In this document: positions 1 to 7,991 of the stretch, piece after piece
How the letters are laid out: each line of letters starts with the position of its first letter
Position numbering within the stretch: position 1 is the first letter of the stretch
Assembly: GCF_013184525.1 (NCBI RefSeq)
Contig: NZ_JAAOIZ010000006.1
Span: 124,001-188,000, forward strand
Source of the DNA: Chryseobacterium sp. LAM-KRS1
Lineage (GTDB): Bacteria; Bacteroidota; Bacteroidia; Flavobacteriales; Weeksellaceae
Direction of reading: 5' to 3'
Length of the DNA: 64,000 nt
Notes under the pieces: model-generated
What the model was told of the DNA's origin: nothing
Databases searched by the model: none
What the model saw: the letters and a program-made list of their open reading frames with translations, nothing else
Made by a program: the position numbers and the translations under genes

Positions 1-143
1 CAAAATTGATGGAAGAAAATGAAGTGTTGTGGAAACTGAAAGAAATGGAATATATGGAAAGGATCGCGGATAAAATCGGAGATATTACCGTATCCGGAAA
101 CAGCAATATTGTTTCCCAGCTTAAAGAGATTTTCGCAAGATAG
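1..143 (+). CDS. C-terminal end of a truncated protein, possibly SPFH/stomatin-like
   Basis: An open frame enters from the left edge (first full codon at base 3) and stops at 141-143. The last 46 residues are charged and helix-prone (KEMEYMERIADKI, then ITVSGNSNIVSQLKEIF). This resembles tails I associate with SPFH/band 7 (slipin-type) membrane-scaffold proteins, but the domain itself lies outside the window, so the assignment is a weak inference. A good intrinsic terminator follows at 169-200, which supports this being a real gene end. Confidence 0.5.
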   Translation, partial: KLMEENEVLWKLKEMEYMERIADKIGDITVSGNSNIVSQLKEIFAR

Positions 144-168
144 AAAACTGCCCCAATTATTATATATG

Positions 169-200
169 AGCAGGTTTCTGTAAAGAAATCTGCTTTTTTA
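169..200 (+). terminator. Intrinsic terminator of the truncated first gene
   Basis: An 11-bp stem (169-179 with 184-194, one G-U pair) with the loop GTAA is followed by a run of six T. It lies 25 bases after the stop of the first gene. Confidence 0.75.
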
Positions 201-244
201 GTACCATCTGAATAAGTAAAAGGAAATTTTAAAAATTATAGGTA

Positions 245-1087
245 ATGAGAAAAAATACCGTTTTTAAGAATGATCAGGGAAGACAAGAGATCTTGACAAT
301 GTATGATGCTGCGCTGCTGGGTTGTGGTGTGGGAATTAAGCAAAGAGTATGTAAAACAAGTTTTGGAGATACATATATGGTAGAAGCCGGTGAGGAAAAT
401 GAAGACATTCTTGTGCTTTTACATGGCGCGTCATCCAATTCGACGTCATGGATCTCAGATTTCCATGTGTATGCTCAAAAGTATAAAGTAATAGCCGTTG
501 ATATTATCGGTGAACCCGGGAAAAGTGCGGAGACGCGGCTTTCCTATGAAACCATGGATTATGCCCTGTGGTTACATGAGGTGTTTGATGCAATGCAGAT
601 AAAAAAAGCACATATTGTAGGGTTGTCCCAGGGAGGATGGCTGGCAGTGCGTTTTGCAGGGTGTTTTCCTGAAAGGGTAAACAAAATGGTTTTGCTTTCA
701 CCAGCCGGTATTGTAAGAACTGCAGGGAGTTTTATATTTAAGGCGATATTCTACTCGCTGTTTGGAAAAGCGGGCAGGAAAAAAATCAACGAAATTATAT
801 TAGGAGAACAGTCCGTTGATCCAAAGGTTATAGAGTTTATGGATCTAATGCAGGATCATGTCAATGCACGGATGGATAAAGAGTATATCTTTCAGGATGA
901 GGAGTTGGAGAACCTTACCATGCCGGTTTTGTTCATTGGAGGAAGAAGAGATGTTATCCGGTCTACAGAACAGATTTCAAAACGTCTTGGAGGTATATTG
1001 CCGGACTTGAAAACAATTATTGATGAAAATAAGGGACATGTACTCGTGGACACGTCTGAAGAAATTGTTAATTTTCTTCAGAATTGA
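245..1087 (+). CDS. Alpha/beta-fold hydrolase
   Basis: A 280-residue soluble hydrolase of the alpha/beta superfamily. The oxyanion-hole motif HGASSN is near residue 60. The nucleophile elbow is GLSQGG (Ser about 129). The acid is in GGRRDVI (Asp about 235) and the catalytic His is in NKGHVL (about 264), so the full Ser-Asp-His triad is present in the expected order and spacing. No signal peptide is visible, so it is probably cytoplasmic. The substrate cannot be told from sequence; esterase or C-C hydrolase activity is possible. It stands alone between two terminators. Confidence 0.88.
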   Translation: MRKNTVFKNDQGRQEILTMYDAALLGCGVGIKQRVCKTSFGDTYMVEAGEENEDILVLLHGASSNSTSWISDFHVYAQKYKVIAVDIIGEPGKSAETRLSYETMDYALWLHEVFDAMQIKKAHIVGLSQGGWLAVRFAGCFPERVNKMVLLSPAGIVRTAGSFIFKAIFYSLFGKAGRKKINEIILGEQSVDPKVIEFMDLMQDHVNARMDKEYIFQDEELENLTMPVLFIGGRRDVIRSTEQISKRLGGILPDLKTIIDENKGHVLVDTSEEIVNFLQN

Positions 1088-1102
1088 TGGTATGCCAATT
1101 TG

Positions 1103-1138
1103 AAAATTCTGGTCCGCAAACGGGCCAGAATTTTTAAT
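1103..1138 (+). terminator. Intrinsic terminator after the hydrolase gene
   Basis: Long stem (1103-1116 with 1121-1134, one G-U pair) and loop CAAA, with T residues on the 3' side. The stem is rich in A at its 5' foot, so it may also act on the converging minus-strand VOC gene. Confidence 0.85.
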
Positions 1139-1163
1139 TCAAAAAGATTTTGAGCGGATGAAT

Positions 1164-1622
1164 TTATTTCCCCTCGTTATTTTTACTGACCCACTCTTCA
1201 TAAGAAATTACACCCCATTCAGGTCTGCCTTCACCTTCTAAAACAGAGATGAATTCCAGTTGATTTCCGTCGGGATCATTAAAATAAATAGCTAAAGCCG
1301 GCATCCATGCAAAAACCATAGGCTTGTCTATCCCGTCTTTTAAGAAATTATAAGGTTTCAGATTTCTGTTTTGTAAATAGTCAACAGAATAGTTCAGGAT
1401 GTCTTCCTTATCACTTGAAAAAGCAAAATGCCGTGGTTGTAAATTTTCTTTTTGCTCCCATAAACCCAGCATAAAGTCCTTTCCTTTACCAATCCATAAA
1501 AATGCAATAGGTCTCGTTTCGTCACGATGAGCCAGTGTGAGGCCTAATACTTGGGTGTAAAATTGAATGGCATTCTCCAGGTTACTCACTTGGATATGGG
1601 TTTCATATAATCCTTTGATCAT
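1164..1622 (-). CDS. VOC-fold (glyoxalase/bleomycin-resistance/dioxygenase) protein
   Basis: A 152-residue single-subunit vicinal-oxygen-chelate protein. The N-terminal beta-alpha-beta module begins YETHIQVSNLENAIQFYTQ, with the first metal-ligand His (about residue 8). A second His lies in RHFAFS, and the closing strand has DPDGNQLEFISV with the usual Glu ligand, so a metal site is plausible. Members include glyoxalase I-like enzymes, dioxygenases and antibiotic-binding proteins; the substrate is not predictable. The AraC regulator gene lies just upstream on the same strand, but this gene has its own -7 box at 1648-1655. Confidence 0.85.
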   Translation of the reverse strand: MIKGLYETHIQVSNLENAIQFYTQVLGLTLAHRDETRPIAFLWIGKGKDFMLGLWEQKENLQPRHFAFSSDKEDILNYSVDYLQNRNLKPYNFLKDGIDKPMVFAWMPALAIYFNDPDGNQLEFISVLEGEGRPEWGVISYEEWVSKNNEGK

Positions 1623-1647
1623 GATTTTTTTGTTTAATGTGATGATA

Positions 1648-1655
1648 CAAAGCTA
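1648..1655 (-). promoter_or_regulatory. Bacteroidota -7 promoter box for the VOC gene
   Basis: On the minus strand this reads TAGCTTTG, a match to TAnnTTTG, 25 bases before the ATG at 1622. No clear TTG -33 element is seen at the right distance. Confidence 0.5.
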
Positions 1656-1707
1656 TACATAAAGACAGGAAAATAGGAGAGCCGGATTTCGGCTTAAGTG
1701 ACCAATT

Positions 1708-2592
1708 TTACGGTTGCTGTCTAAGTTCTGTGGGAGTTTTGCCTTTCTGATGTTGTATGAAGCGGGAAAAATGCGTTGGTGAGTCAAATTGCAGCTCATT
1801 ACTGATTTCTTTAATACTTTTCTCAGTATATTTCAGAAGTACCTCTGCTTCACGCAAAATTCTGTTTTGAATAACTTTTAAAGCCGGATATCCTAAATGT
1901 TCAGTTACACACTCGCTGAGGTATTTAGGGGTTATGTTCATTTGGTCCGCATAAGATGCCACGGCTTTATTTTCTTTGAATTGTACGTCAACAAGCTGCC
2001 GGAAGCGGTGCATAATCTGAAATTTCCGGTTGATCGAAGTATCGGAATTCAGCAGGCAGATTTCGCAAATCCTATTGTATTCAAATAAAATCTGTACAAG
2101 ATAAAGTCGTATCATTTCCATTCCGAAGGGAGCTTCTGTGTCTATTTCCTGTGAAATTTTATTGAATTTGTACAGGAAATCTTTTTGTTGTTTTCCTTTC
2201 AGAGGAAATGTCGGAGGATAGTTGGGATTAATGAACATGAGATCATTCAGCACATGGTTATAAGCCCAGCCTTTTTTTAAAAATGAAGGTTCAAAAAAGA
2301 TGAATTTTGCATCAAATGTTTTCTGGGGCTTTTCTAATGCTACCCATGATTCTGCCGGAATCACAGAAACACTGTTGGGCTTGATTAAAAATTGATGCGA
2401 GCCTGCTTTGATTCTGGTTTTACCCTTCACTCCTATAATAATCATATAAAAATGAATGCGGTTACCCTCAAGAGGTATTATCTCTTTGCCACTGACGGAC
2501 AGGCATACAATGTCCATTTCCTTTTCGGGAAGGATGTAATTGAAATAACGACCGACAAATGATACAATATTCAGCTCGTGCTCTTCTTTCAT
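1708..2592 (-). CDS. AraC-family transcriptional regulator
   Basis: A cytoplasmic one-component regulator of 294 residues. The first ~180 residues form a cupin-like sensing part. The C-terminal ~95 residues are a two-helix-turn-helix AraC domain (ASYADQMNITPKYLSEC, then IKEISNELQFDSPTHFSRF and GKTPTELR). The ATG at 2592 (MKEEHELN) is preferred over the upstream ATG at 2631, because a promoter with TAACTTTG at 2599-2606 and TTG at 2629-2631 occupies the space between them. It may control the VOC gene or itself; the ligand is unknown. Confidence 0.87.
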   Translation of the reverse strand: MKEEHELNIVSFVGRYFNYILPEKEMDIVCLSVSGKEIIPLEGNRIHFYMIIIGVKGKTRIKAGSHQFLIKPNSVSVIPAESWVALEKPQKTFDAKFIFFEPSFLKKGWAYNHVLNDLMFINPNYPPTFPLKGKQQKDFLYKFNKISQEIDTEAPFGMEMIRLYLVQILFEYNRICEICLLNSDTSINRKFQIMHRFRQLVDVQFKENKAVASYADQMNITPKYLSECVTEHLGYPALKVIQNRILREAEVLLKYTEKSIKEISNELQFDSPTHFSRFIQHQKGKTPTELRQQP

Positions 2593-2598
2593 GATGAA

Positions 2599-2631
2599 CA
2601 AAGTTATCAATCTGTTGATTAAAAAAATCAA
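2599..2631 (-). promoter_or_regulatory. Promoter of the AraC regulator gene
   Basis: On the minus strand TTG (2629-2631) is followed after 22 bases by TAACTTTG (2599-2606), matching the Bacteroidota -33/-7 pattern. The -7 box ends only 6 bases before the chosen ATG, giving a very short leader and ruling out the upstream start at 2631. Confidence 0.6.
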
Positions 2632-2702
2632 TATTTTATTTCTTTATAGAAAAGCTATGATAGGCATTATGATTCGAATGTACAGACCTATCTAGCTTAA
2701 AT

Positions 2703-2736
2703 AAAAAGCCGGCAAATAATCATTCGCCGGCTTTTT
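2703..2736 (-). terminator. Intrinsic terminator of the HTH gene pair
   Basis: Perfect 11-bp stem AAAAAGCCGGC / GCCGGCTTTTT (2703-2713 with 2726-2736) located 10 bases beyond the stop of the minus-strand gene at 2747. The stem has A and T runs on both sides, so it could work in both directions. Confidence 0.85.
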
Positions 2737-2746
2737 ATTATTTTTT

Positions 2747-3073
2747 TTAACTGATTTCTTCTTCAAAGTTCTTTTTCCATTTTGCAATGGTAGTTCTGCT
2801 TATCTTGTACTTTTTAGACATATAACTTGTCGAAAAGCCATGCTTTTTTTGATATTGCAGCAGTTTAAGCATTGTTTTTTTGTCGTAGGTCTTTAGTTTT
2901 TGATTGTTTTTTGAGCTTTCTTTTGATTGTTCAAAAATTCTTTCATTGAATTTTAAAACATCATCAGAAGTGTTAAGTCTTTTCAGTAATTCTTTAATTT
3001 TGGGTTCTTCTAATTTATCCGGATGCTCCAGTCTGAGCATATCATGGTAAATCTTGCTGTAATTTGGTCGCAT
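2747..3073 (-). CDS. Small helix-turn-helix protein (transposase-OrfA-like), second of a pair
   Basis: A 108-residue basic protein. A C-terminal helix-turn-helix (STSYMSKKYKISRTTIAKWKKNF) resembles the DNA-binding part of transposase OrfA/Hin-type proteins. No catalytic DDE domain, inverted repeats or target duplication are seen nearby, so it is not a recognisable mobile element. It follows the 142-residue HTH protein by 6 bases and both point the same way, so they form a two-gene operon ended by the terminator at 2703-2736. Similar tandem pairs recur as paralogues in Chryseobacterium genomes as I remember them. The role is unknown and may be regulatory. Confidence 0.7.
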   Translation of the reverse strand: MRPNYSKIYHDMLRLEHPDKLEEPKIKELLKRLNTSDDVLKFNERIFEQSKESSKNNQKLKTYDKKTMLKLLQYQKKHGFSTSYMSKKYKISRTTIAKWKKNFEEEIS

Positions 3074-3079
3074 TATATC

Positions 3080-3508
3080 TTATTTAATGGGTGTGTTTAT
3101 TTTTTGCAGCCAACGGTGAAGGGTACTTTTAGGAATAGAATATTCTTTAATGACCTCATTCAGAGTCATCTCTCCTGATTGAATTCTTTTAATGATGAAT
3201 TCTTTTATTTCCTGTGTGTAAATGTTTTTTCTGAAATAAGGGATTTTGTCTGATTTCTCCGTATTCTTGTTTACAGCTGCCGGTGGAGCGTATAAAATAA
3301 GGTGAGAACTATATAATCTGAAAAAATCGTACTCCAGTAATTTGCTGCATCGTAGCAGAACTTCTGTATCTATCGATTTGCTGTTGTACATCTTTTCAAC
3401 AAATTCTTCATCCTTGTTTAAGAAATTACAAATTCTTTCCATTGTAATTCCTTTATCGTCAACCCGCTCTTTCACGAATTGCCCGATATGTATTTCTTTG
3501 TATAACAT
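3080..3508 (-). CDS. Helix-turn-helix protein with XRE-like N-terminus, first of a pair
   Basis: A 142-residue protein with two DNA-binding-like parts. Residues 1-70 look like a lambda-repressor/XRE-type helical domain (GQFVKERVDDKGITMERICNF, then LLRCSKLLEYDFFRLYSSHL). Residues ~95-137 form a second helix-turn-helix of OrfA type (EVIKEYSIPKSTLHRWLQ). This two-domain make-up, with a short Pro-rich middle, recurs in Chryseobacterium and is often labelled 'transposase', although no catalytic partner is present. It is probably co-transcribed with the gene 6 bases downstream. Function unknown; a regulator of a lineage-specific family is my best guess. Confidence 0.7.
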   Translation of the reverse strand: MLYKEIHIGQFVKERVDDKGITMERICNFLNKDEEFVEKMYNSKSIDTEVLLRCSKLLEYDFFRLYSSHLILYAPPAAVNKNTEKSDKIPYFRKNIYTQEIKEFIIKRIQSGEMTLNEVIKEYSIPKSTLHRWLQKINTPIK

Positions 3509-4144
3509 TTTTATTAGATAATATTTTATAATTAGTGTTTGCTTAGATAGATTAGATAAAATAGTATATCAACTGTATTCTGAATATGTGATACGTATAG
3601 AAATAATAGAATATGTTACAAAATAGGTAATCAATTGCCCTTGTGAGCAGCGAAGATGGTAAAAAGCAAAACTTCTGGAATAGCATGGCTATTATTTGCT
3701 GAATTTTTTAGTATGTAAAGAATGACTTGAGTATCCTTCTAACCTCCATCGATGCTTTTAGCGATTATTTATCTTTTGTCTCGTCTAATAAAATACTATA
3801 GATATCAGATTTTATGACTGCAGTAGCAATAATATATTATCTAAAGCCCTTTCATTCAATTTTTTCTTTATATTGTTTACTCGTAGATTAATTTTTTTTA
3901 TAAAAGTTAAATAAGAAAAATCTTATTTTAATTTAAAGTTATATAATAAAAAATCAACTTCTTGATTTTCAAATATAGAAAAATTTAAAATTGATGCAAA
4001 AAATATAAGTAATAAATAATGTTAAAAAATGACATTAACGGAAAAATTAAGGTTTTAAATTTTTATATTTTTAATAATATAAATTTATGTGTGAATTATT
4101 TGAAATAATGCTTATTCGTTTATGCTATTTTGAGAATTCGTTTA
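3509..4144. other. Gene-free AT-rich spacer
   Basis: About 640 bases between the divergent HTH pair and the SulP gene hold no convincing open reading frame, RNA gene or terminator. The part from 3880 to 4140 is extremely AT-rich. I see no repeat array. It probably carries the promoter of the HTH pair, but no clear TAnnTTTG box was found for it. Confidence 0.6.
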
Positions 4145-4175
4145 TTGTGTATAATATTTCAAGTATTTACCTTTG
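4145..4175 (+). promoter_or_regulatory. Promoter of the SulP transporter gene
   Basis: TTG at 4145-4147 is followed after 20 bases by TACCTTTG at 4168-4175, a good match to the Bacteroidota -33/-7 pattern. The ATG at 4185 lies only 9 bases beyond the -7 box, so the leader must be very short. Confidence 0.65.
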
Positions 4176-4184
4176 TGATTAACT

Positions 4185-5723
4185 ATGGATGCATTCACTA
4201 ATATCTTCGATTTTCCTAAAAAAATTAATTATAAAAATGAATTACTTGCGGGATTTACTGTCGCAATGACCATGATCCCGGAGTCTCTTTCATTTGCGAT
4301 TCTTGCGGGACTTTCTCCGCTTACGGGCTTGTATGCCGCTTTTTTAATGGGATTGATCACGGCTGTTTTTGGAGGGAGGCCGGGAATGGTGTCCGGAGGA
4401 GCAGGTGCTACAGTCGTGGTATTGATTGCTTTGGCTAAATCGCATGGAGTAGAATATCTGTTCGCAACCGTTGCTTTAGCAGGAGTTTTCCAGATATTGG
4501 TTGGTGTTTTTAAACTGGGGAAATTTGTTCGCCTTATTCCTCAGCCTGTTATGTATGGGTTTTTGAATGGTTTAGCGGTCATTATTTTTATGGCTCAGGT
4601 AGAACAGTTTAAATTTGTAGATGGCAACGGAGCCGTTCATTGGCTTCAGGGAAGTTCTTTATATATTATGGCCGGACTTACGGCTTTTACGATAGCCATT
4701 GTTTATTTTTTTCCTAAACTGACCAAAGTGGTTCCTGCCTCATTGGTTGCCATTATTATTGTTTTTGGACTTGTCCTGGGATTAAATATCCATACAAAGA
4801 CTGTCGCGGATATTGCACACATCAGCGGAAGTTTTCCTCCATTTCATATTCCTGCCGTACCATTTTCATTGGAAACCCTGAAAATTATATTTCCTTACGC
4901 ATTAATCATGGCTGGTGTAGGCCTTATAGAATCTCTTTTAACTCTTTCGATGGTTGATGAGATCACCAATTCCAAAGGAAATGCTAACCGTGAATCTGTG
5001 GCTCAGGGACTTGCTAATATTACCAATGGTTTTTTTGCCGGAATGGGCGGTTGTGCCATGGTAGCTCAGACGTTAGTTAATCTCAATGCAGGATCCCGAG
5101 CCAGGCTTTCAGGAATCATTGCATCAATAACGATTTTGATTATTATTCTGGTAGGAGCACCATTTATTGAAAAAATTCCAATGGCTGCTTTGGTAGGGGT
5201 AATGATGATGGTAGCCATCAGTACCTTTCAGTGGGTTTCGATAAGGATTGTCAATAAGATGCCAAAGTCTGACATATTTGTTGGGGTGATCGTCGCGATG
5301 ATAACAATAGTTTTGCATAATCTGGCCTTAGCTGTTCTTGTAGGAGTCATCATTGCGTCGTTGGTATTTGCCTGGGATAATGCAAAAAGGATCAGAGCAA
5401 GAAAGTACGTTGATGAAGATGGAGTGAAGTATTATGAAATCTCCGGCCCTTTATTTTTCGGATCTGTAACCGCATTTGCAGAGAAATTTGATCCGGCAGC
5501 CGATCCGGATAAGGTTGTCGTGGATTTTAAAGAAAGCAGAATTGTTGATATGAGTGCAATTGATGCTTTGGATAAGCTGTCCAGACGGTATCATGAGCTC
5601 AATAAAACCTTACACCTACGCCATTTAAGCGAAGACTGCAGGAAAATTTTAAAAACAGCGGAAGCGGTAATTGATGTTAGCATAGAAGATGATCCCACTT
5701 ATAAGGTAATGCCCAAGAAATAG
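4185..5723 (+). CDS. SulP-family inorganic anion transporter with STAS domain
   Basis: A 512-residue inner-membrane protein. Residues 15-400 are hydrophobic with many membrane segments, including the conserved family start ELLAGFTVAMTMIPESLSFA and the GLYAAF and GGAGAT motifs. The last ~110 residues form a soluble STAS domain (YEISGPLFFGSVTAF, then VVVDFKESRIVDMSAIDAL), with the conserved DMSA motif. SulP proteins carry sulfate, bicarbonate, chloride or dicarboxylates; no carbonic anhydrase gene is next to it here, so the anion stays open. Single-gene unit with its own promoter and probable terminator. Confidence 0.9.
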   Translation: MDAFTNIFDFPKKINYKNELLAGFTVAMTMIPESLSFAILAGLSPLTGLYAAFLMGLITAVFGGRPGMVSGGAGATVVVLIALAKSHGVEYLFATVALAGVFQILVGVFKLGKFVRLIPQPVMYGFLNGLAVIIFMAQVEQFKFVDGNGAVHWLQGSSLYIMAGLTAFTIAIVYFFPKLTKVVPASLVAIIIVFGLVLGLNIHTKTVADIAHISGSFPPFHIPAVPFSLETLKIIFPYALIMAGVGLIESLLTLSMVDEITNSKGNANRESVAQGLANITNGFFAGMGGCAMVAQTLVNLNAGSRARLSGIIASITILIIILVGAPFIEKIPMAALVGVMMMVAISTFQWVSIRIVNKMPKSDIFVGVIVAMITIVLHNLALAVLVGVIIASLVFAWDNAKRIRARKYVDEDGVKYYEISGPLFFGSVTAFAEKFDPAADPDKVVVDFKESRIVDMSAIDALDKLSRRYHELNKTLHLRHLSEDCRKILKTAEAVIDVSIEDDPTYKVMPKK

Positions 5724-5764
5724 ACAAATGGTAGGTACGTGCCATGATGAGTTGTCGTTTTTTT
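5723..5764 (+). terminator. Probable terminator after the SulP gene
   Basis: GACAA (5723-5727) pairs with TTGTC (5752-5756), and an inner ATGG/CCAT stem lies between them. A seven-T run follows. The stem is imperfect, so it is weaker than the others in this window. Confidence 0.5.
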
Positions 5765-5826
5765 CTTAATTATTAATCATAAATCTTAAAAAGTTATAAA
5801 AAAAACAGACTTTAATTTTAAAAAAT

Positions 5827-5834
5827 TATCTTTG
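5827..5834 (+). promoter_or_regulatory. -7 promoter box for the Ter cluster
   Basis: TATCTTTG matches TAnnTTTG. It leaves an unusually long leader of about 100 bases before the first cluster gene, in which a 15-codon open frame lies (5878-5925). Confidence 0.5.
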
Positions 5835-5877
5835 GGAGGAATTGAATAGATTCAAACTAAAAACTAACGACGAAAAA

Positions 5878-5925
5878 ATGAAATTATATGGAGTAATTTT
5901 TAGCAATGCTCTGTGTAAATTGTAA
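5878..5925 (+). CDS. Possible 15-residue leader peptide before the Ter cluster
   Basis: An ATG frame encodes MKLYGVIFSNALCKL and stops 11 bases before the TTG start of the HAD gene. It is inside the inferred leader transcript. It could be a chance frame, or a leader whose translation affects the weakly initiated gene downstream. Nothing in the peptide is recognisable. Confidence 0.25.
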   Translation: MKLYGVIFSNALCKL

Positions 5926-5936
5926 TACGTACCATT

Positions 5937-6611
5937 TTGAAAACAGATATTGACATCCACAACCACTATCATTTCTCTTTTGATTTGTGGCTTACTTTGA
6001 TAAAATCTCACCCTGAATTTAAAGCAAAAAGAGTTGAGCTGTTCACCTCGTTTTTTACCATTAATCAACCCATAGAAACTGTTACAAAAACAGTAAAATA
6101 TTATGATGATTTGTGTAATACGATGAATGAAGTAACAGGAGGGAATGTGGATACATTTGAAATTTATCTTCTTATATTAAGCGCTTTACAGGTTGATATA
6201 AAAGAAATCAATACGGATGATCTCAATGCATTTTATATAAAAAGCGAAGAATTGTTCCTGGAGTACAAACCGGTTATTATTTTTGACAATATACACCAGC
6301 TTTTCGACGAGATCAAAAACCAGGGGAAGACCATCAATATTTTAAGTAATACCGGCTTTATAAAAGGGAAAACGCTTAGAAAGTTTTTAATAGAAGAGAA
6401 TCTGGACGATTATATCGATTTCCATATCTATTCAGATGAGATCAATTGTTCAAAACCCAATCCGATTGCTTTTCAGGAAGTGAAAAGTAAAATCAAGAAC
6501 CAGGAGCTGGAACTTCGCCAGATTTTGCATATCGGTGATAATGCGATTGCCGATTTTAATGGAGCGAAAAGCTTTGGTTTCAATGCACATTTACTTAAAC
6601 ATTCAATATAA
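5937..6611 (+). CDS. HAD-family hydrolase of the Ter cluster
   Basis: A 224-residue haloacid-dehalogenase-type phosphatase. Motif I is FDLWLTL (nucleophile Asp in the first 20 residues), motif II is ILSNTGF, motif III includes Lys in CSKPNPIAF, and motif IV is HIGDNAIADFNGA, so the active site is complete. The frame begins at TTG (MKTDIDIH); no ATG lies upstream before an in-frame stop at 5916, so a TTG start is required. It is the first gene of a run in which HAD, phosphoribosyltransferase, TerD and TelA proteins follow closely. HAD and PRTase genes are known partners of TerD-type stress systems. Confidence 0.82.
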   Translation: MKTDIDIHNHYHFSFDLWLTLIKSHPEFKAKRVELFTSFFTINQPIETVTKTVKYYDDLCNTMNEVTGGNVDTFEIYLLILSALQVDIKEINTDDLNAFYIKSEELFLEYKPVIIFDNIHQLFDEIKNQGKTINILSNTGFIKGKTLRKFLIEENLDDYIDFHIYSDEINCSKPNPIAFQEVKSKIKNQELELRQILHIGDNAIADFNGAKSFGFNAHLLKHSI

Positions 6612-6616
6612 TAACT

Positions 6617-7441
6617 ATGAACACGAGGTACAGTTTACATCATATTCATTCTGCGGAAGAGTTTAGCTTTTCTCCGGCAGAATACAGTTATTTTAAATAT
6701 GGAGATAAATCTTATGCCGAGAAGTTTGCTAAAGAATTATTCGAAGGATTTATTAGACATTATGAAGGGCTTTTTGATGCCGATAAAGAAATCGTGATTT
6801 TACCGAGTCCTTATATGGCAATTCCCACTGCTTCAAACTTTTTATGCTTTTATTTTAAAAAGTGCCTTGATTTCTATCTTTTTCAAAAAGGAAAGAAGTC
6901 AAGTATTTTATCCAAGATCAACCGTAATCATACCTATACGACAGATTATGGAAATCTTAATTTCGAGGATCGGAAAAATCTGATTGCTAATGATACGTAT
7001 TATATTGACAAGGATTTTCTAAGAGGAAAACTTTGTATTTTTATAGATGATATCAAAATTACAGGAAGCCATGAGCATACTGTAAACAAAATATTGAATG
7101 AATATGACGTACAAGCTGATTTCATATTCTTATATTATGCGGAGTTAATGAATTTTAATATTGACCCGAAAATTGAAAACTACTTCAATTACTATGCAGT
7201 AAAAAATGTAGATCACATTGCTGAGGTGATGGCGAGGCCTGGTTTTCAGTTTAATACGAGAATTGTGAAATATATTTTAGGGTTGGATTCAAGTAATTTT
7301 GAGTATCTTACGTCTAAAGTAAAAAAGGAACAGATCGATAGCTTGCTTGAACTGGCAATCAGCAATAACTATCATTTAATAGAAGAATACGAAAATAACA
7401 TAAATGCTTTAACACAAACAGAATTATATTATGGCTATTAA
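6617..7441 (+). CDS. Phosphoribosyltransferase-like protein of the Ter cluster
   Basis: A 274-residue cytoplasmic protein. Around residue 140 it has the PRPP-binding signature of type I phosphoribosyltransferases (LCIFIDDIKITGSHEHT: two acidic residues followed by a TGS loop after a hydrophobic strand). An earlier PSPYMAIPTA stretch may form another substrate loop. The substrate is unknown. Ter-linked PRTases have been proposed in comparative genomics to make or modify a nucleoside-like compound together with HAD partners. It starts 5 bases after the HAD stop and overlaps the TerD gene by 11 bases, so translation is probably coupled. Confidence 0.75.
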   Translation: MNTRYSLHHIHSAEEFSFSPAEYSYFKYGDKSYAEKFAKELFEGFIRHYEGLFDADKEIVILPSPYMAIPTASNFLCFYFKKCLDFYLFQKGKKSSILSKINRNHTYTTDYGNLNFEDRKNLIANDTYYIDKDFLRGKLCIFIDDIKITGSHEHTVNKILNEYDVQADFIFLYYAELMNFNIDPKIENYFNYYAVKNVDHIAEVMARPGFQFNTRIVKYILGLDSSNFEYLTSKVKKEQIDSLLELAISNNYHLIEEYENNINALTQTELYYGY

Positions 7442-7985
7442 CTTACAAAAAGGACAAAGAGAAAATATAAATGCACCTAAATTTACCGTAGGTTTAGGAT
7501 GGGACATCAATAATACATCTACAGGAGGTTCTTTCGATTTAGATGCTTCTTTATTTTTATTGGGAGAAAATAAAAAATTGGTTTCAGATAATCACTTTAT
7601 TTTTTACAACAACCTGGAATCTCCGGATAAAGCTGTAATCCATACGGGAGATAATTTAACAGGAGATGGAGATGGCGACGATGAGCAAATTAAAATTGAT
7701 CTTACCAAAATCGATTCTGCTGTAAAGGAAATAACAGTGGTTGTTACCATTCACGAAGCTGAAGCAAGAAAACAAAATTTCGGACAGGTAAGAAACTCTT
7801 TTATCAGAATTTTCAATACCGATACCAACGAAGAAATTCTAAAATATGAACTGGATGAGGACTTCTCCATCGAAACAGCGGTAGAATTCGGAAGAATCTA
7901 TAACAGAAACGGAGAGTGGAAGTTTGAAGCGGTAGGAAGCGGACAGAGAGAAGGGCTTGAAAAATTTGTATCACTTTATCAATAA
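7431..7985 (+). CDS. TerD-family stress protein (first copy)
   Basis: A 184-residue beta-sandwich TerD-domain protein. The family start MAINLQKGQR is followed by two acidic calcium-binding-type stretches (FDLDASLFLLGENKK and GDNLTGDGDGDDEQIKIDL) and the conserved end RIYNRNGEWKFEAVG. TerD proteins are cytoplasmic or membrane-associated and take part in resistance to tellurite, oxidative damage, phage and other stress, often through calcium binding. It overlaps the end of the PRTase gene by 11 bases and precedes TelA by 6 bases. The second TerD protein at 10338 shares the identical first ten residues. Confidence 0.93.
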   Translation: MAINLQKGQRENINAPKFTVGLGWDINNTSTGGSFDLDASLFLLGENKKLVSDNHFIFYNNLESPDKAVIHTGDNLTGDGDGDDEQIKIDLTKIDSAVKEITVVVTIHEAEARKQNFGQVRNSFIRIFNTDTNEEILKYELDEDFSIETAVEFGRIYNRNGEWKFEAVGSGQREGLEKFVSLYQ

Positions 7986-7991
7986 TTTATC

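Noticed and set aside
2593..2631. Longer AraC regulator from ATG 2631
   Set aside because: The promoter elements lie between this ATG and the next one.
2747..3508. Insertion sequence
   Set aside because: Only HTH parts are present; no DDE catalytic gene, terminal inverted repeats or target duplication were found.
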